Below, in pieces: positions 45,220-56,825 of a DNA stretch of 64,000 nucleotides; the first letter of the stretch is position 1; the number at the start of each line of letters is the position of its first letter. Below the pieces are notes generated by a model. It worked only from the letters and a program-made list of their open reading frames with translations. It searched no databases and was not told where the DNA came from. The stretch covers positions 27,654,418 through 27,718,417 of the forward strand of contig OX155952.1 in the NCBI GenBank assembly GCA_944548615.1, read 5' to 3'. The translations under genes and the position numbers were made by a program. Origin of the DNA: Micropterix aruncella. Lineage: Eukaryota > Arthropoda > Insecta > Lepidoptera > Micropterigidae.

Positions 45220-46268
45220 AACAAATTGAGTTTGTTTGTTTAAATATTGTGTCTGGAATCGAACTTCCAAAAATGGATGCCGCAGGTTCTATCATGAGAA
45301 ACCAAGATATCAGCAAGTAGTTCGTCTTATCAATACAGCATTATTATATTCATAAATAAACAATGTAGGTACTTACCAGGCGGAGAGGAGGTATGACATA
45401 AAGTATCAAGAACACTCTTGATTGAACGAAGAAAAAAAGAGGTTGTTCGCCGTTTAGCTTGGATAAGGTCTCTTCTATGGAATATTTACTCTGGAATAAA
45501 AAATCGCATGATCATGAAACAGCATAGCGTTAGATCACGACATATCGTACCGGATATTCATAAAGTATATATTTGACCAAACGTATAATACGAAAGCTAT
45601 TCTGATTTTAAGATTTTCAGTCAAATGTTAAAATTATAATAACTGTCCAATTATTGTTGTACGAAAATCTATCAGCATCCTGTATTATGCCGTAATCTAA
45701 TGCTATGCTTAGTGTCATGATTCTGCCATTTTTTCCAGAGTGATTTGTATTGACGTTTTGTTTGAAGACTTACTCCTTTACAGCGCCCTCAACCTATTTT
45801 AAAGTATTTATTGTTGAAAATAGTATTTGAATTAAAAGAATTAATTTTTTAAAACGCCCTGCATGATTTCAAGTTATCGAAATACAGCGGTCCGCTACTT
45901 TGGGAATTAGTGATTCCTTTGACTTTTTCTCCAATTCATCAATCACCTAGAAGTTGGAAGTTGACATTGATTCGGACTAGATTTTCTTCTTGCATTCACT
46001 CCTACGTTGTGTACGATATTTTTAGATTTAAATTACGAATAGGGTAAACCTTTATTTAGAAAACAATTAAACACCACTACTTACATATTCCATAATTGCA
46101 AAGCTGACACATATATAAAAGTTATATAATTTATTTATTTTTATTTACTAGTTACATACACGTTTAAATGCAAGAGCACAAAAAAAAAGAATTTACGATC
46201 CAGAAAATACCGTTATATTCGTCTAAATTTCCTTACACCTGACTGAGCCCAGGTTAAATAGCACATAA
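45220..46268. other. Unassigned AT-rich sequence
   Basis: Apart from the possible upstream splice sites of the candidate minus-strand exon (donor about 45373, acceptor about 45495), nothing recognised. Confidence 0.45.
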
Positions 46269-46293
46269 ATGTTATGTTATGTTATGTTATGTT
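46269..46293. repeat. (ATGTT)5 microsatellite
   Basis: Five perfect units. Confidence 0.97.
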
Positions 46294-46819
46294 CTTAATG
46301 TGGAACCGAGCCATTTGCTAGGCATTTCTGTTATATTTCTGCTCATTTTTTGAGTGAAAAAAAACAAATATACATTTTTTATTAAACATTTTAACTAAAT
46401 CTTTTGACCGTAGATTATTTTCAACAAATGCGATACCGCTATTTTGTCGCATTGGTGACCGTTGCGTCGCATTCATACGAACTTTGTTTGTATTATTTTA
46501 ATATTGGCGTTTATAATATGTAGTACGTAGTTTTTTTTTATCATGAATTAATAATTTGATTTGATTTTAGTATCGTTTTGGCTCCCAGCTGCATGCGCAT
46601 TAACGGTTGGACTGTCACAATTTTAAAAATGTATTTTGAACAGGAAATTAACGTTAACATTATTAGTGTTCGATTACTTTTAGTATTTCGTATGATATTA
46701 ACATGTATGCACAGCACTTTTTTATTAAGCAAAAGTTGTGCATAAATGGCGTCCAACGTGGGACGCGAAACGAAATCAGCTGTTTATAGAAAGTAGGCAG
46801 CACTACCAGCGCGGTCCAC
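46294..46819. other. Unassigned AT-rich sequence
   Basis: Nothing recognised. Confidence 0.5.
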
Positions 46820-47110
46820 CTCGGCGACAATACAGTGGCAGTCCGCGCGGCGACCAGCACTGACGTTTGAATGTATAAATCGGGGGCTTACCTCAATCGA
46901 CCATTTCGGCGTGTGGACGAGAAACGGTCGCGGGCGCGCACCGCACGTTAATTTATGAATCTTTCGCGCCGCGCGCGCTGTGATTTGTTCATTAAGCGCC
47001 AATCGGCGCGATTTACCGGCGCGCGCGCGATTCGCCCGCTAATTGGCCGATTGCTCGTTACAATCAATTTACACGTAGTATACCGCGATACCAATAATTT
47101 ACCAATCGTT
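46820..47110. promoter_or_regulatory. CpG-rich island, unassigned
   Basis: Runs such as CGCGCCGCGCGCGCTG and CCGGCGCGCGCGCGATTCGC among ATTA words. Frames on both strands (46784-47002, 46955-47161) are open through GC content. No repeat match. Possible promoter or enhancer. Confidence 0.3.
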
Positions 47111-47554
47111 AATACAAGATCAGCTTTCGCGGAGACTAATGTCTATGACATTCGAGTGTAACAATATCCAGTTAACAATCGATGGGTATGCTTTTAATAT
47201 TATTTTTTGAAGCGTTTGTGGTAATTCTCATTTTTTAACAGGCTTTTAATAGCTTGACCTGTATGTAACAAACTATCAATTAACGGAATCTTGCAAGTCG
47301 AATTTCAACCACTTCTGATAGTGGCATTGACATGAAACATGAAACTTGGCAATTGAGTGTAGTTCTGGGGACAATACAATTGCACCATCGAGCTGATCTG
47401 ATGATGGAGGCGGAAGGTAGTCACGGGAACTGTATAAGGTAACAAAGTATCCGAGCCGTTTTTGGGCTTGTTAGTTGTGCTAACGTAAACCGTTAAAAAA
47501 ATACTTCCCCATCCACTTCATACTGCTATACATTGATCTATGGTGGCAGGGCAG

Positions 47555-47977
47555 CCGAAAAACATCGCAGAATTAGGGCCTTTCTGCTAATTTAAAATAT
47601 ATATTGTCAATCCTGCTATCCAGGAACGTATTCAGTAAAGGTGATTGTGGTTAAAACATGAGAGAATCAGTATCAATTATTGTTCTCTTAAAATAAATCG
47701 CAAAAATGCCAATTGTTTATTCCTACAGCGTATTTGCGACAGCCCTACATTCCTTTCAAGGGATAACGACAGCAGAAAAACATCGCTGTAATAAGGCATT
47801 TCTGCTATTAAAAAAAATATGTTGGCAATAAAATTCAGTAAAGGTGCCTGGGATTAAAACATGAGAGAATCAGTATTAGTTATTGTTCTATTATTACATA
47901 TCGCAAAAACGCCAAATAGTTATATTTACAGCGTATTTGCGACAGCCTTACATTCCTTTCAAGGGGTAACAATATTA
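47555..47977. repeat. Diverged tandem duplication, about 205-218-bp unit, two copies
   Basis: Both copies contain GAAAAACATCGC, TTTCTGCTA, ATTCAGTAAAGGTG, TAAAACATGAGAGAATCAGT, ACAGCGTATTTGCGACAGCC and TACATTCCTTTCAAGGG in order. The second copy is about 15 bp shorter internally. Confidence 0.92.
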
Positions 47978-48058
47978 TCCAAGAAAGTCGACATATATTT
48001 TTTTTACGTTTTTTCGAAGAAACATGTTGTTTGGAGGTTTTTTTTGTCATAGAGATTA

Positions 48059-48153
48059 TTTTACAAGAATAACTGAGTGGTCATTTTATTTTAGTAGAAT
48101 TTTAGTATTTTATTATTTTTATTTTAGTATTTTACAAGAATAACTGAGTCACC
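48059..48153. repeat. Short direct repeat pair
   Basis: TTTACAAGAATAACTGAGT occurs at both ends, with ATTTTAG repeats between. Confidence 0.85.
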
Positions 48154-49252
48154 TGAATCTTTTTTATTTCAGCCTCTATTACTGAGAATAAAAATCTGAA
48201 TATCCGAAAGTTTTCTCTGTAACCAAGGCTTTTAAATAATAAAAAATAGGTTTTGAACGTAGTTTTTCATATAGAATTATCACCCGTACAAATAAACTCC
48301 TTATATAAAAAGTCACATGTTTTTTCATAAAAATGGTAATATGGTTTAGTTTTTAATTTTCTTGTTTAGTTTTATTTACAAAGATACCCCTTGAAGAAAA
48401 TGACGGCCTGTCGAGGACACACCACATATTTTAGTAGTCAACAGTTTAAGCTTTATTTAAGTTTAAGCTATAATATTACAAACGTCGAATCATTAGCTAC
48501 TTTTAATGTTATCTTTATGACATTCATTTTAGCATGTGTTATTAGGATCTTTATTATAGTATGATTGCTTTAATATGCCTTGACTATTGTTGATTCTCTC
48601 GCACTCTCGTTTATGCTTTCGTTCTCCTTATGAAGAGTTCTTAAATGTTATACTCTTCGTTTTTTCCAACATCTTTGTTTAAATCGCCGTCATATACATC
48701 TCCCTTAAATACATCACTGTTACAGACATCTCTTCCGCGACATGACGATGCAGTCTAACACAACTATCCGCAATAATTTCGTTAAACACATCCGCATGAC
48801 GTCACCTATCGATGATGCGAAATCCCATCGCATCTCAAGCATAGTTGTTGTACGTCAGATCCATTAGCGAGATTCCCTGTCTTAGCACTTCCCTTCTCTT
48901 AGCAGTATCCCATCCCATTCGAGATGGGGTTTAGATAGTATCACCTACCCTTCCATTCTTTTAGCGGATCAAAGAAGCGCAGCAGGCGAAGCGGCAAAAG
49001 TGAACACTACTTCCGGCGAGGCCGCGACTTGCACGCCTGGCGGCATCGACGACGCGATCGTCGGTAGCCCCCGGAATGTGTCGTACAATACACCCTAATG
49101 CTTAGGGGAGCAACACGAAAACGTACTCGACTTCGACTATTAACTCCGGTGATCAACGCTGGTGGCCATCTGTTGAATATATGATTTTTTACAACTAAAC
49201 AGTCAGAATAGATCATTACGTGTATCCGAAACCATACAAGTTTAAATTTGTT
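48154..49252. other. Unassigned sequence
   Basis: A CpG-containing part at 49010-49150 includes an unsupported 69-codon minus frame. Nothing else recognised. Confidence 0.45.
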
Positions 49253-49254
49253 TT

Positions 49255-49342
49255 TTTTTGTTTCTACTCTTTATTGAGAACTTTCACAATGGGAAAATTT
49301 ATTATCATACGACAATCTCTTACAACCAACCCTACTTGTTTG
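49255..49342 (-). mobile_element. SINE 3' tail fragment
   Basis: Matches the 3' part of the 34-kb SINE: CTACTCTTTATTG, TTTCACAATGGG and CAATCTCTTACAACCAACC (49313-49331). Confidence 0.75.
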
Positions 49343-49365
49343 TTTCTACTCGTTATTGAGTAATT

Positions 49366-50095
49366 GATTCGCTCAAAAAACAAAAACAGACCATGTAACT
49401 TTGATCAAACTTTATAAATCTGAACAAACCTAATAAATTAAAAAAAATGTACTATCGTCATTAAATATATATTTTTTATTATTACATCTTTTATACATAA
49501 GAGATTTTGTTAAGTAATATTAAAAATATATTTTGGAATAGGTCTTTTTTTTGTTGAGAAAAATGATATGGTCTGTTTTTGTCTTGAGAATTTTAAAATG
49601 AAACAAATTACTTCTATTTTTCATTTCATTTCATTTATTGCCAACATTGTACTAAAACTACTCTCCTCCTGCTTCATTTCCTTAGTACTCGTCAGTTTCA
49701 AAAGTGGCATGTTCCTGATTTTCTTCAGACTTAATAAAATCAATCAAAGTATTTCATTTCACTTTCGTTTATGTATTTATACAGTTTCTTTATGTCATTC
49801 AGTTTTTCCTATTTTATATTTTTGTTAAATGGTTCCCTGTAAATTATGTTATCTTCGCCGGGAAGTATCATGGGTTTGACATTAACTCTGGGCTTTATTA
49901 AACAAAATGTCTTCCGGACATTGAATGATGCACATTCTGAGTCACATCTTTTCAATAAAATTTTGTTAAAGAAACGTGAAAAGTTGGTATGTTTTATGCA
50001 TTAGGTTGATGGATAACCTAAAATCGAACAACTTGGCATTCATAACTCATATTCTCCAAAAAGGTCACTTGAGCTGTTTTTGTTTTGAGCGAATC
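49366..50095. mobile_element. Non-autonomous DNA transposon inside the SINE, AATT flanks
   Basis: Ends GATTCGCTCAAAAAACAAAA and, inward from the right, GATTCGCTCAAAACAAAAAC are inverted repeats, flanked by AATT on both sides (49362-49365, 50096-50099). An additional inverted match to the left end (ATGGTCTGTTTTTGTCTTGA at 49566) lies inside, so a second nested or subterminal repeat is likely. Noncoding, 730 bp. Confidence 0.75.
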
Positions 50096-50190
50096 AATTT
50101 CACAATGGACAAATTTAATATCATACGACAATCTCTTAAAACTAACCCTATTATGAAAGATCTACATGTATGTGAGAGAATGTAAAGCTT

Positions 50191-50494
50191 CGTATCCGCT
50201 TGAGCACGCTCATTCGAAAGAGCGGCTCATTTGGCCGAGCCGCTCAAGTACGGACGCCTGAGCATGCTCGCCCCGAAGTCCGAGCACGCTCAGGAGTCCG
50301 TGCTCAAAGGCGCTCAGTATTTGCTCGGCGCTCAGTGTAGACGGTTCTTTCGTGACACGTGAAGACACGAAGGAGCCGAGCGTATACTGAGCACAGCTAT
50401 TTCAATGAATTCGCTCGACCTAAACTTTAATTTCGTTTCTCTGAACACGCTAACATGAGCGGGTCATTCACCTGAGCGTGATCAAGTGGATATG
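50191..50494. mobile_element. MITE inside the SINE, rich in GAGCACGCTCA words
   Basis: Left end CGTATCCGCTTGAGCACGCT and right end, inward, CATATCCACTTGATCACGCT are inverted repeats. The inside carries many copies of GAGC/GCTC words (GCGCTCAGTATTTGCTCGGC). GC-richer than its flanks; noncoding. Confidence 0.75.
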
Positions 50495-50600
50495 AGTGTG
50501 TGTAAAAGTGTGTCTTGTTATTGCGTCTGTAATATTCGGAAAGCCAAAATGATATCCGACTTTCCAGAGTCTAATTTTATCATAATCGTAATTACATCAA

Positions 50601-51727
50601 TATAAATTAAACTCGAGAATTTTGGGTTCTCAATGGAAAATATCCGAATGGAGTTTGTAAAAAGGTGCGCCATCCAATTAATAAACATATAATAAAAAAG
50701 CACCTCTGTTATGCGCGTTTACTGTAATCGGGGGATGTACGCTAAATCCGGACACAAATGCATTTCGAACAATCCGATCCGGGTTCTAGTCGCATCGATC
50801 TCTGGCGCGCGGTGCAATGGCAGGCCTGATATCCACTCCACCCTAGAGGATGTGTGCTTTCGAGCAGCGGAGGATTATTTACAAACCATACGCACCGGGA
50901 GCACTTGAACTATTAAGCAGTCGCGTGGCATTTTGCTACAAGAGCGTTCACGATTGTTATATTACTGTTTACTGTTATTATACGTCTTACTGATTCTTAA
51001 AAATAAAATACAGCTTCGTTTATTTATTCGTATTTTAATCCATCTAATTTGATCAAAGTGCGTAGATATCAATAAAGATTATTCAATAAAAACAGTTATA
51101 TAGTTATAAAAAGTCCTTAAAAATCAGTCTTAAAATCGTCATATTTCCACCATGATCCTATATTCACCATAATTCACGACTCATTAGGTTTTTTATGACT
51201 ATATTAAGTTATTTAAGAGCATGAAGAGTGAATATCTATTTAGATGATACAGGACATGCACCATCTGCGTCTTATTTTTGATCAGTAGAGTATTTGTGTA
51301 TTCAGTCATAAACGTGGGCCATAGACACAGTTGCCATAGTTCAATAATGAGATAATCAATGCGTTGACTACTAGGATGAGGCTCATGTTAATTGATGAAA
51401 TCCTTAATTCTGTATAAGGCCCTGATATTACATAAGCTCCAATTGACTTTTAAGCTAATATGATCATCTTTCAAAGATTTAAGTCAAAATGGTCGAAGAA
51501 TTTACTAAAATACTAGGGAATCCAGAGCTGTCGATCTTGTTTCTCGCTGACCTGGTACTAATAATAATATATGTTCCAGTAATCCCTTACTGATTGGACC
51601 AAGTAGACAACCAATTTAAATCTAAATTGATGTTGATGAAAGCCAAACAACGATCACAAGGGTTAATATGAAGCATCTAGTGTAGAATCATCAGCATATA
51701 AGTGATAACCGCAGTGCATAAAGTTAG
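50601..51727. other. Unassigned sequence
   Basis: A GC-richer part at 50710-50900 is open for 65 codons on plus but lacks splice sites. Nothing recognised. Confidence 0.45.
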
Positions 51728-51873
51728 TTATAAGTAAACAAAAGATCCGCGTGAAATTTGTAGCAGCCGATGTTTCGGCGATGTTGCAACCACTGTTGTC
51801 CAGAGTAGAAAGTCTACTCTGAAACTTCGGGTGCTATGCAGACTTGCGGTAAATTCAGTTTATCTTATTTATA
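51728..51873. mobile_element. Foldback family F2, complete copy
   Basis: Left end TTATAAGTAAACAAAAGATC and right end TTTATCTTATTTATAA pair. The family centre is intact: CGATGTTTCGGCGATGTTGC, GTTGTCCAGAGTAGA, and a short hairpin AGTAGAAAGTCTACT. Confidence 0.85.
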
Positions 51874-52685
51874 ATGTTAAACAATGGCGATAGCCTTTCA
51901 TTGCCCAAAGTTATATTTACTATTTAGACCTAGTATTGATACCTGCAGAACTCCATCTATAATTTCACAAATGGACGAAGTTAAATGACGACCGAATGGG
52001 TTCTTAATATTGACCTTTTGAAAACGGTTAAAATATAACTAGAAAACCATTCGCGCGATGACTCAGAATAACTTAAACGACGAAGATATTTAACTATTAA
52101 TAAGCTATTTTTTAACTATTTTTGCGCAGGAAAGGGTAAAAGTGAGAATAAGTTGTTTCTTCAACAATGTTTTAAATGTGTATGTCCGATTGAATGTAGG
52201 AGCGTGACGAGAAAAATGGCCCATAAGCAAGTAAGTGTAAACAGAAGGGATGTAACGCAATAGCGAGGGTGTTATCCCGACTTATTTGGAGTGGAAGACT
52301 GTGGCCTCCCAAAGGGTGTCATCTCTTCGCGCGACGTGATGTTTTTAAGGATGTTGGATTGGATGTTATATGGCAGTGGCTTGTGCATAATTTTTTTATC
52401 GGTTTTCATGCCGATACGTATTTTTCTTACTTGTTTCTTTACCGTGCGTCAGAATCTCTCTGAAGATTTGCACGTTATTTTTTCGCCCTCACTACGTAAA
52501 TCTTTCGAGCGGTTTTGTCTTAATTCCCGGTGGATCCACATATGCAGCGCTGCGTCTCCTCCGACTCGTACCTCGATCTGATAAGATTCAAATAAGGGAT
52601 TTGCGAGATGGAATCGGATGGAGGGATTTACACGCTTGACCCGTGCGTTAGAAGGAGACGACCGCAATGGGATTATCCTCGCAGA
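51874..52685. other. Unassigned sequence
   Basis: Overlapping 96- and 124-codon frames on opposite strands at 52291-52823 have no motifs or splice support. Confidence 0.4.
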
Positions 52686-52727
52686 TAGAGAGAGAAGAGG
52701 AGAGGGAAGAGAGAGAGAGAGAGAGAG
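52686..52727. repeat. GA-rich microsatellite
   Basis: Runs of AGAG with interruptions. Confidence 0.95.
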
Positions 52728-55700
52728 ATCGGCCCCGGTGCGGCCTGAGGGATAACTGAATGGCGAAGACGACAGGCGCGGCGACAGCGGGACGAGATTA
52801 TTGAGGTACTCTTTTGCTCGCATATTGATGAGTTATGTTACTATAATATATGCTGGCGATTATGGTTTATGTACGTTACAATATCTAGTGGTGACTCGAA
52901 CTAGCTATTCCATACATTCATCTCTAAAAGTCTCTGCCCCGAGTTTGAACTTGTAGTATTTAGGTACTCCGAAAATTATCAAAAGCTCCACAATATTTAC
53001 AATTAGTAAAATTGAAAATGAAAAACAAAAACAAATCTTTTTTCTGCTAAACCAGATTGATTCTAACAACTAGGGAGAATAAAAAGCTATCCTACAAGCT
53101 TATCTAAAATTTACATTTCGGGCATTTTGTATGTAATTCATATATTTTGGATATAAAGCAAAAATATAAATAGCTTAGATATTGCTTTTCTTTATACAGC
53201 CCCTGGCCATATTATTAGACATCCCATTAGTTTTCAGTAATAATATGAAGTTTTTTAATATTGTAAAACTTTAATACATCGCTTATTTCTTAGGGTTTAT
53301 AATTATTATTGAAATCACTATAAAATATATAATAAGCAAAACGTACATACGTATCTATAAAAAGTAAAAAAACAGACTTCCTCGTAATAGTTACCGTAAT
53401 TGAAATAGTTCTCATACGATCTGTTTCTCATAATTATAATGACAAATTCAACAATATATTTTAATTAATAATTATAAATACTAAACAGCAAACAATGTAT
53501 TGATGTTTAGAAAGAAAAAGTTTATTTAAGCGAACAACGCCTAAATAAGCTTTAGTAAGATAAAATAATAAGGGTGCTATCTACAATAATATGATTAAAT
53601 TCTTTCAAGAAATTTTAAATAACCCTATTATACCTGAATGTTTATTAATGTTATTTATGTAATATTATATTAAATTTAAATTTACTCAAGTTCATGTCTT
53701 TTTTATTTTAGTCGTTTAATTATGACTTTTTCAATATATTGATCGTTCACCTTCTAAAGTAGATCTCTACGACTCTATATCACGTGGCTTTTATCCCAGC
53801 CACTCGTCAAAAATAAATATAGAATGCCTTTGATATCCGATTTATTTTTGGGAGAAAAATCTCTCTCATCTCATATACGTAATAATAATCCTCGAGCTCT
53901 CCCGTTGCCGCGTTAATCCCAAAAAGCTGTTTACTTTAATACGATTTGGAGGCAAACAAAACCCCAAAACGCTACACGATTTGGACGACACATAGGTATC
54001 CTCACAAGTTCGAGGCACATCCTGTATATCTATACACTGAACCGGAAAAGCGGACGACGGATATGCTAATGGGTCTGCACTCACGGAAAATCTCACATCG
54101 ACATGGATTAGAATATATCGGGGTGTGTTTTTTTACGGGATATAAAGGGGGTGTAAGGCTGTCACATTTCTCATATTCAATGAGATCAATAAATTGAAGT
54201 GCTCCTCCTTTCATGTGTATATTATTTATTTAAAAAATTGTAAAGAGTTTTGAATTTTCGTTTCGGTGTTTGATAAATATAATTTGTGTACCAAGGAAAT
54301 ATACCTAATTTGCTTTGTACTCTAATAAAATACATAGCAAAATATAATTTTCTAGACATGACTGTTTTATATATTTCTTTATTTTTCCCATTTTTATGAG
54401 ATATTACGAATGAAGTTTCACCTATATTCTGACTATCAATTAAATTGCCACCTAGGGCAGAATTATAATCATAATTTAATGCCGTCACGCGGTCCCTTAC
54501 TATCTCAAACAATCGCAGGTCATTACAAATGAATCATAGAGCGGTATATTACGGATTTGCCTAATACTGGTCGCTATTTCTCCTGGCACGTTTTATACGT
54601 CCTAATCACGGGGCCGCGGCATAAAAGGAATCGAGCACAAAGGACCTCCCTTCGAATAAAATGTATTTTTATCCTGCGCCGCCATACGTGCCCAATGGGA
54701 TTAAGGATAATGCCGGATTGAAAGCAAATCCGCGCCGGCTCACGAGCACGTCCCGCTGTGTGTGTAACCCATACCTATAAATAGTGTGCATACGACCTTT
54801 GTGTATATGTCGAACGGAACCAACAGCTGAGCGGAGCGGTCGATTGGATTCAAACCCAGAAACAAAGGGAATAATCTTTGAAAGGATCATCTGCGAAATT
54901 AGGCATTGTAATTTAGGACGATACTGTGGCAGCCATGTTGATTTTTTCACTCTTACGATTGTATCCATAATTATTAAAAAAACACCAAATTATACGAGAT
55001 GTTTGAACTGCGATTATACTAAATTTAGATTAAATTGTCTAGGAATATCTAGGAATTCAAATCCATTTTCATCTTCGATGGAATGTATATATCAATAATA
55101 TTTCAGAGAGGATTAGAAAATGTATAATATATACATAATCAGAAATCTTAGAATTACACTAGACATAAAAACCCTATCATCAGCATATTGTGAGCCGATT
55201 TGCCTAGTCCTTATCTCCTGCGGGAAAATTGGCTAGGGGGGGGGGGGTGCAGCCAGCGTGCACCTGGACCCGCTTATTAATGTCCAAAAGGCGATAATTC
55301 GCGTTATTAATAAAAAAAAACCTTTTTATATCCGTCCGACCAGCTTTTTAGAATATTTGACGTGTTGAATGTGAGGCAGTTGAACGTGAAATATTATTAC
55401 GCATTTTCATAGCAGTATTACGAGGCATTACGCGTTTCTGGCACCGCTTCTGTATAATACCTTCTGCTCTTTCTTGGCGGAGGCTAAAGTGCAGAGTAAA
55501 ATCAATAAATGGACTCGGAGATTTTTTTTTTTATTATCATGACGAAAAAAAGAAGCCAGTACGTAGAAATGGTGACCCACATCCTGACGTATGCCTTATT
55601 TGTTACTTGATACTTGGCAATAAATACATTTAGTTGAATATGTTTAAAACAAATTAATAAAATAATACGTAATAATTAGAGCTACAATTGTATAAGTGCA

Positions 55701-56165
55701 TAATAGGAAACCTTTTTAACCTGCTTAATTTATTGGTCAATTTATTTGTTTATAGATTTATTTATTTATTTATTTATATAATTAAATATTCTCTTATGCA
55801 TATATTTAATATTAGTTACTTATTTATACATTTATATTTTTATATATTTACCTTTCCATTTGTAAGAATGAATAAACAATCGGAATGAATGAAAAAAATA
55901 AAAATACGTGTGGCACTCGGGGACTGCCGCGGTAAAGCTATTGCATAGCATTTTTTAACAACTTTTGCAATTATAACTATTTATTTATTTTATTTATGCA
56001 GTATTTTTTTTTCTTTGATATTAATTGAAGTTTTTTCTTTGATATTAATTCAAGTTACACTTTTTGAGCGTGGTGACCGATAAGAAAACAATTTTTTTCT
56101 TTTATTGAATAAATGAGAAGTTAATATTGTTTTAAATATTTTTATTATCTTACAATACATGTAGG
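52728..56165. other. Long unassigned stretch
   Basis: AT-rich apart from a GC-mixed block at 54540-54860 that holds GGGATTAAGGATAATGCCGG and may be regulatory. A 12-base G run is at 55236-55247. 55745-55780 is a TTTA repeat. No exon or repeat family recognised. Confidence 0.5.
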
Positions 56166-56825
56166 TTATTGAGGAATTGTTATCATTGAAACTATAGGTT
56201 TATGGTAACTGAAATAAGAAACATAAGTTTGAGACTTGATATCCTCTAAATATCTGGAAAATACCGCGTCAATGGTGGTCCCATATTTTGTTGTGGATTC
56301 TTGTGGATCATTATTCATTTTCAAATTCAATTTTTCCGAAAGAAAAGTTGTCAACCGCTCTGATTTTTTATCAGCGAAGTTGATGCTGAAATCGCCAGCC
56401 ACGATAAGTGGAAATTTATTTCCATTTGTACCAAGTATTTTCGACCCTTCTTCAGTGTACTCCAGTAAAGTGAAATGAATAAAATGCCATACCTCGTCCA
56501 ATTTTGGATTCGGAGAAATGTAAATTGCTACCATGACTATGTGTAGGCCATTTCTTCATTTGTTGGAGATATTTGTGCATAAGAACGCACAAATATCTCC
56601 AACAAATGAGCGCCAAGCATTAACATCGCTAACGTGTGCAATATTTATTGCAATATTCGGAGTTATAATATTAGTAACATTATTAACATTATTTTGGTAA
56701 ATAGCTACCCCACCTTTTGGAACAGTATTTCGTTTGAATTGAACAATACAATTGAAATTAGGTATTTCAAACGGATTATCATGCGTCATGCAAGTTTCGG
56801 ATATTATTCTTTGACTATTCGAAAA
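56166..56825 (-). pseudogene. Endonuclease/exonuclease/phosphatase domain, probably Helentron-type
   Basis: One continuous minus frame of about 215 codons with a single internal stop (56556-56558). It reads IISETCMTHDNPFEIPNF (SETW-like), GGVAIYQNNVNNV, FVGDICAF, then after the stop RNGLHIVMVAIYISPNP, LLEYTEEGSK, FPLIVAGDFSINFADKKSER, NNDPQESTTKYGTTIDAVFS and SYFSYHKPIVSMI. SETW, GG-AIY, VYISP, GDFN-N and the final S-H-P are EEP nuclease signatures; the catalytic Asn of GDFN is Ser here. The wording of STTKYGTTIDAVF and the frame ending right after the S-H-P motif fit the C-terminal endonuclease of Helitron-like (Helentron) proteins better than a LINE, where reverse transcriptase would follow. 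No Rep or helicase is present. Confidence 0.75.
56557..56608. repeat. Perfect 22-bp inverted repeat inside the endonuclease
   Basis: CATTTGTTGGAGATATTTGT plus GC is mirrored exactly after 8 bases (56579-56586). The stem covers the GDIC codons and creates or borders the premature stop. Confidence 0.95.

Larger units (their letters stand above)
49343..50600 (-). mobile_element. tRNA-SINE copy split by two DNA transposons
   Basis: SINE sequence is seen at 49343-49365 (CTACTCGTTATTGAG), 50096-50190 (TTTCACAATGGACAAATTT and CAATCTCTTAAAACTAACC) and 50495-50600 (TGTGTAAAAGTGTGTCTTGT to ATTTTATCATAA). Removing the two insertions restores the order seen in the 34-kb copy. The tRNA-like head is absent. 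Confidence 0.8.

Noticed and set aside
49007..49216. 69-codon minus frame with a Ser/Arg-rich stretch
   Set aside because: Short, in a CpG-rich patch, and without any homology I can recognise.
52291..52823. Overlapping 96- and 124-codon frames
   Set aside because: Opposite-strand overlap around a GA microsatellite, with no motif or splice signal.
55236..55247. 12-base G run as a quadruplex element
   Set aside because: A single homopolymer run without further G tracts; more likely a slippage product or sequencing-prone site.
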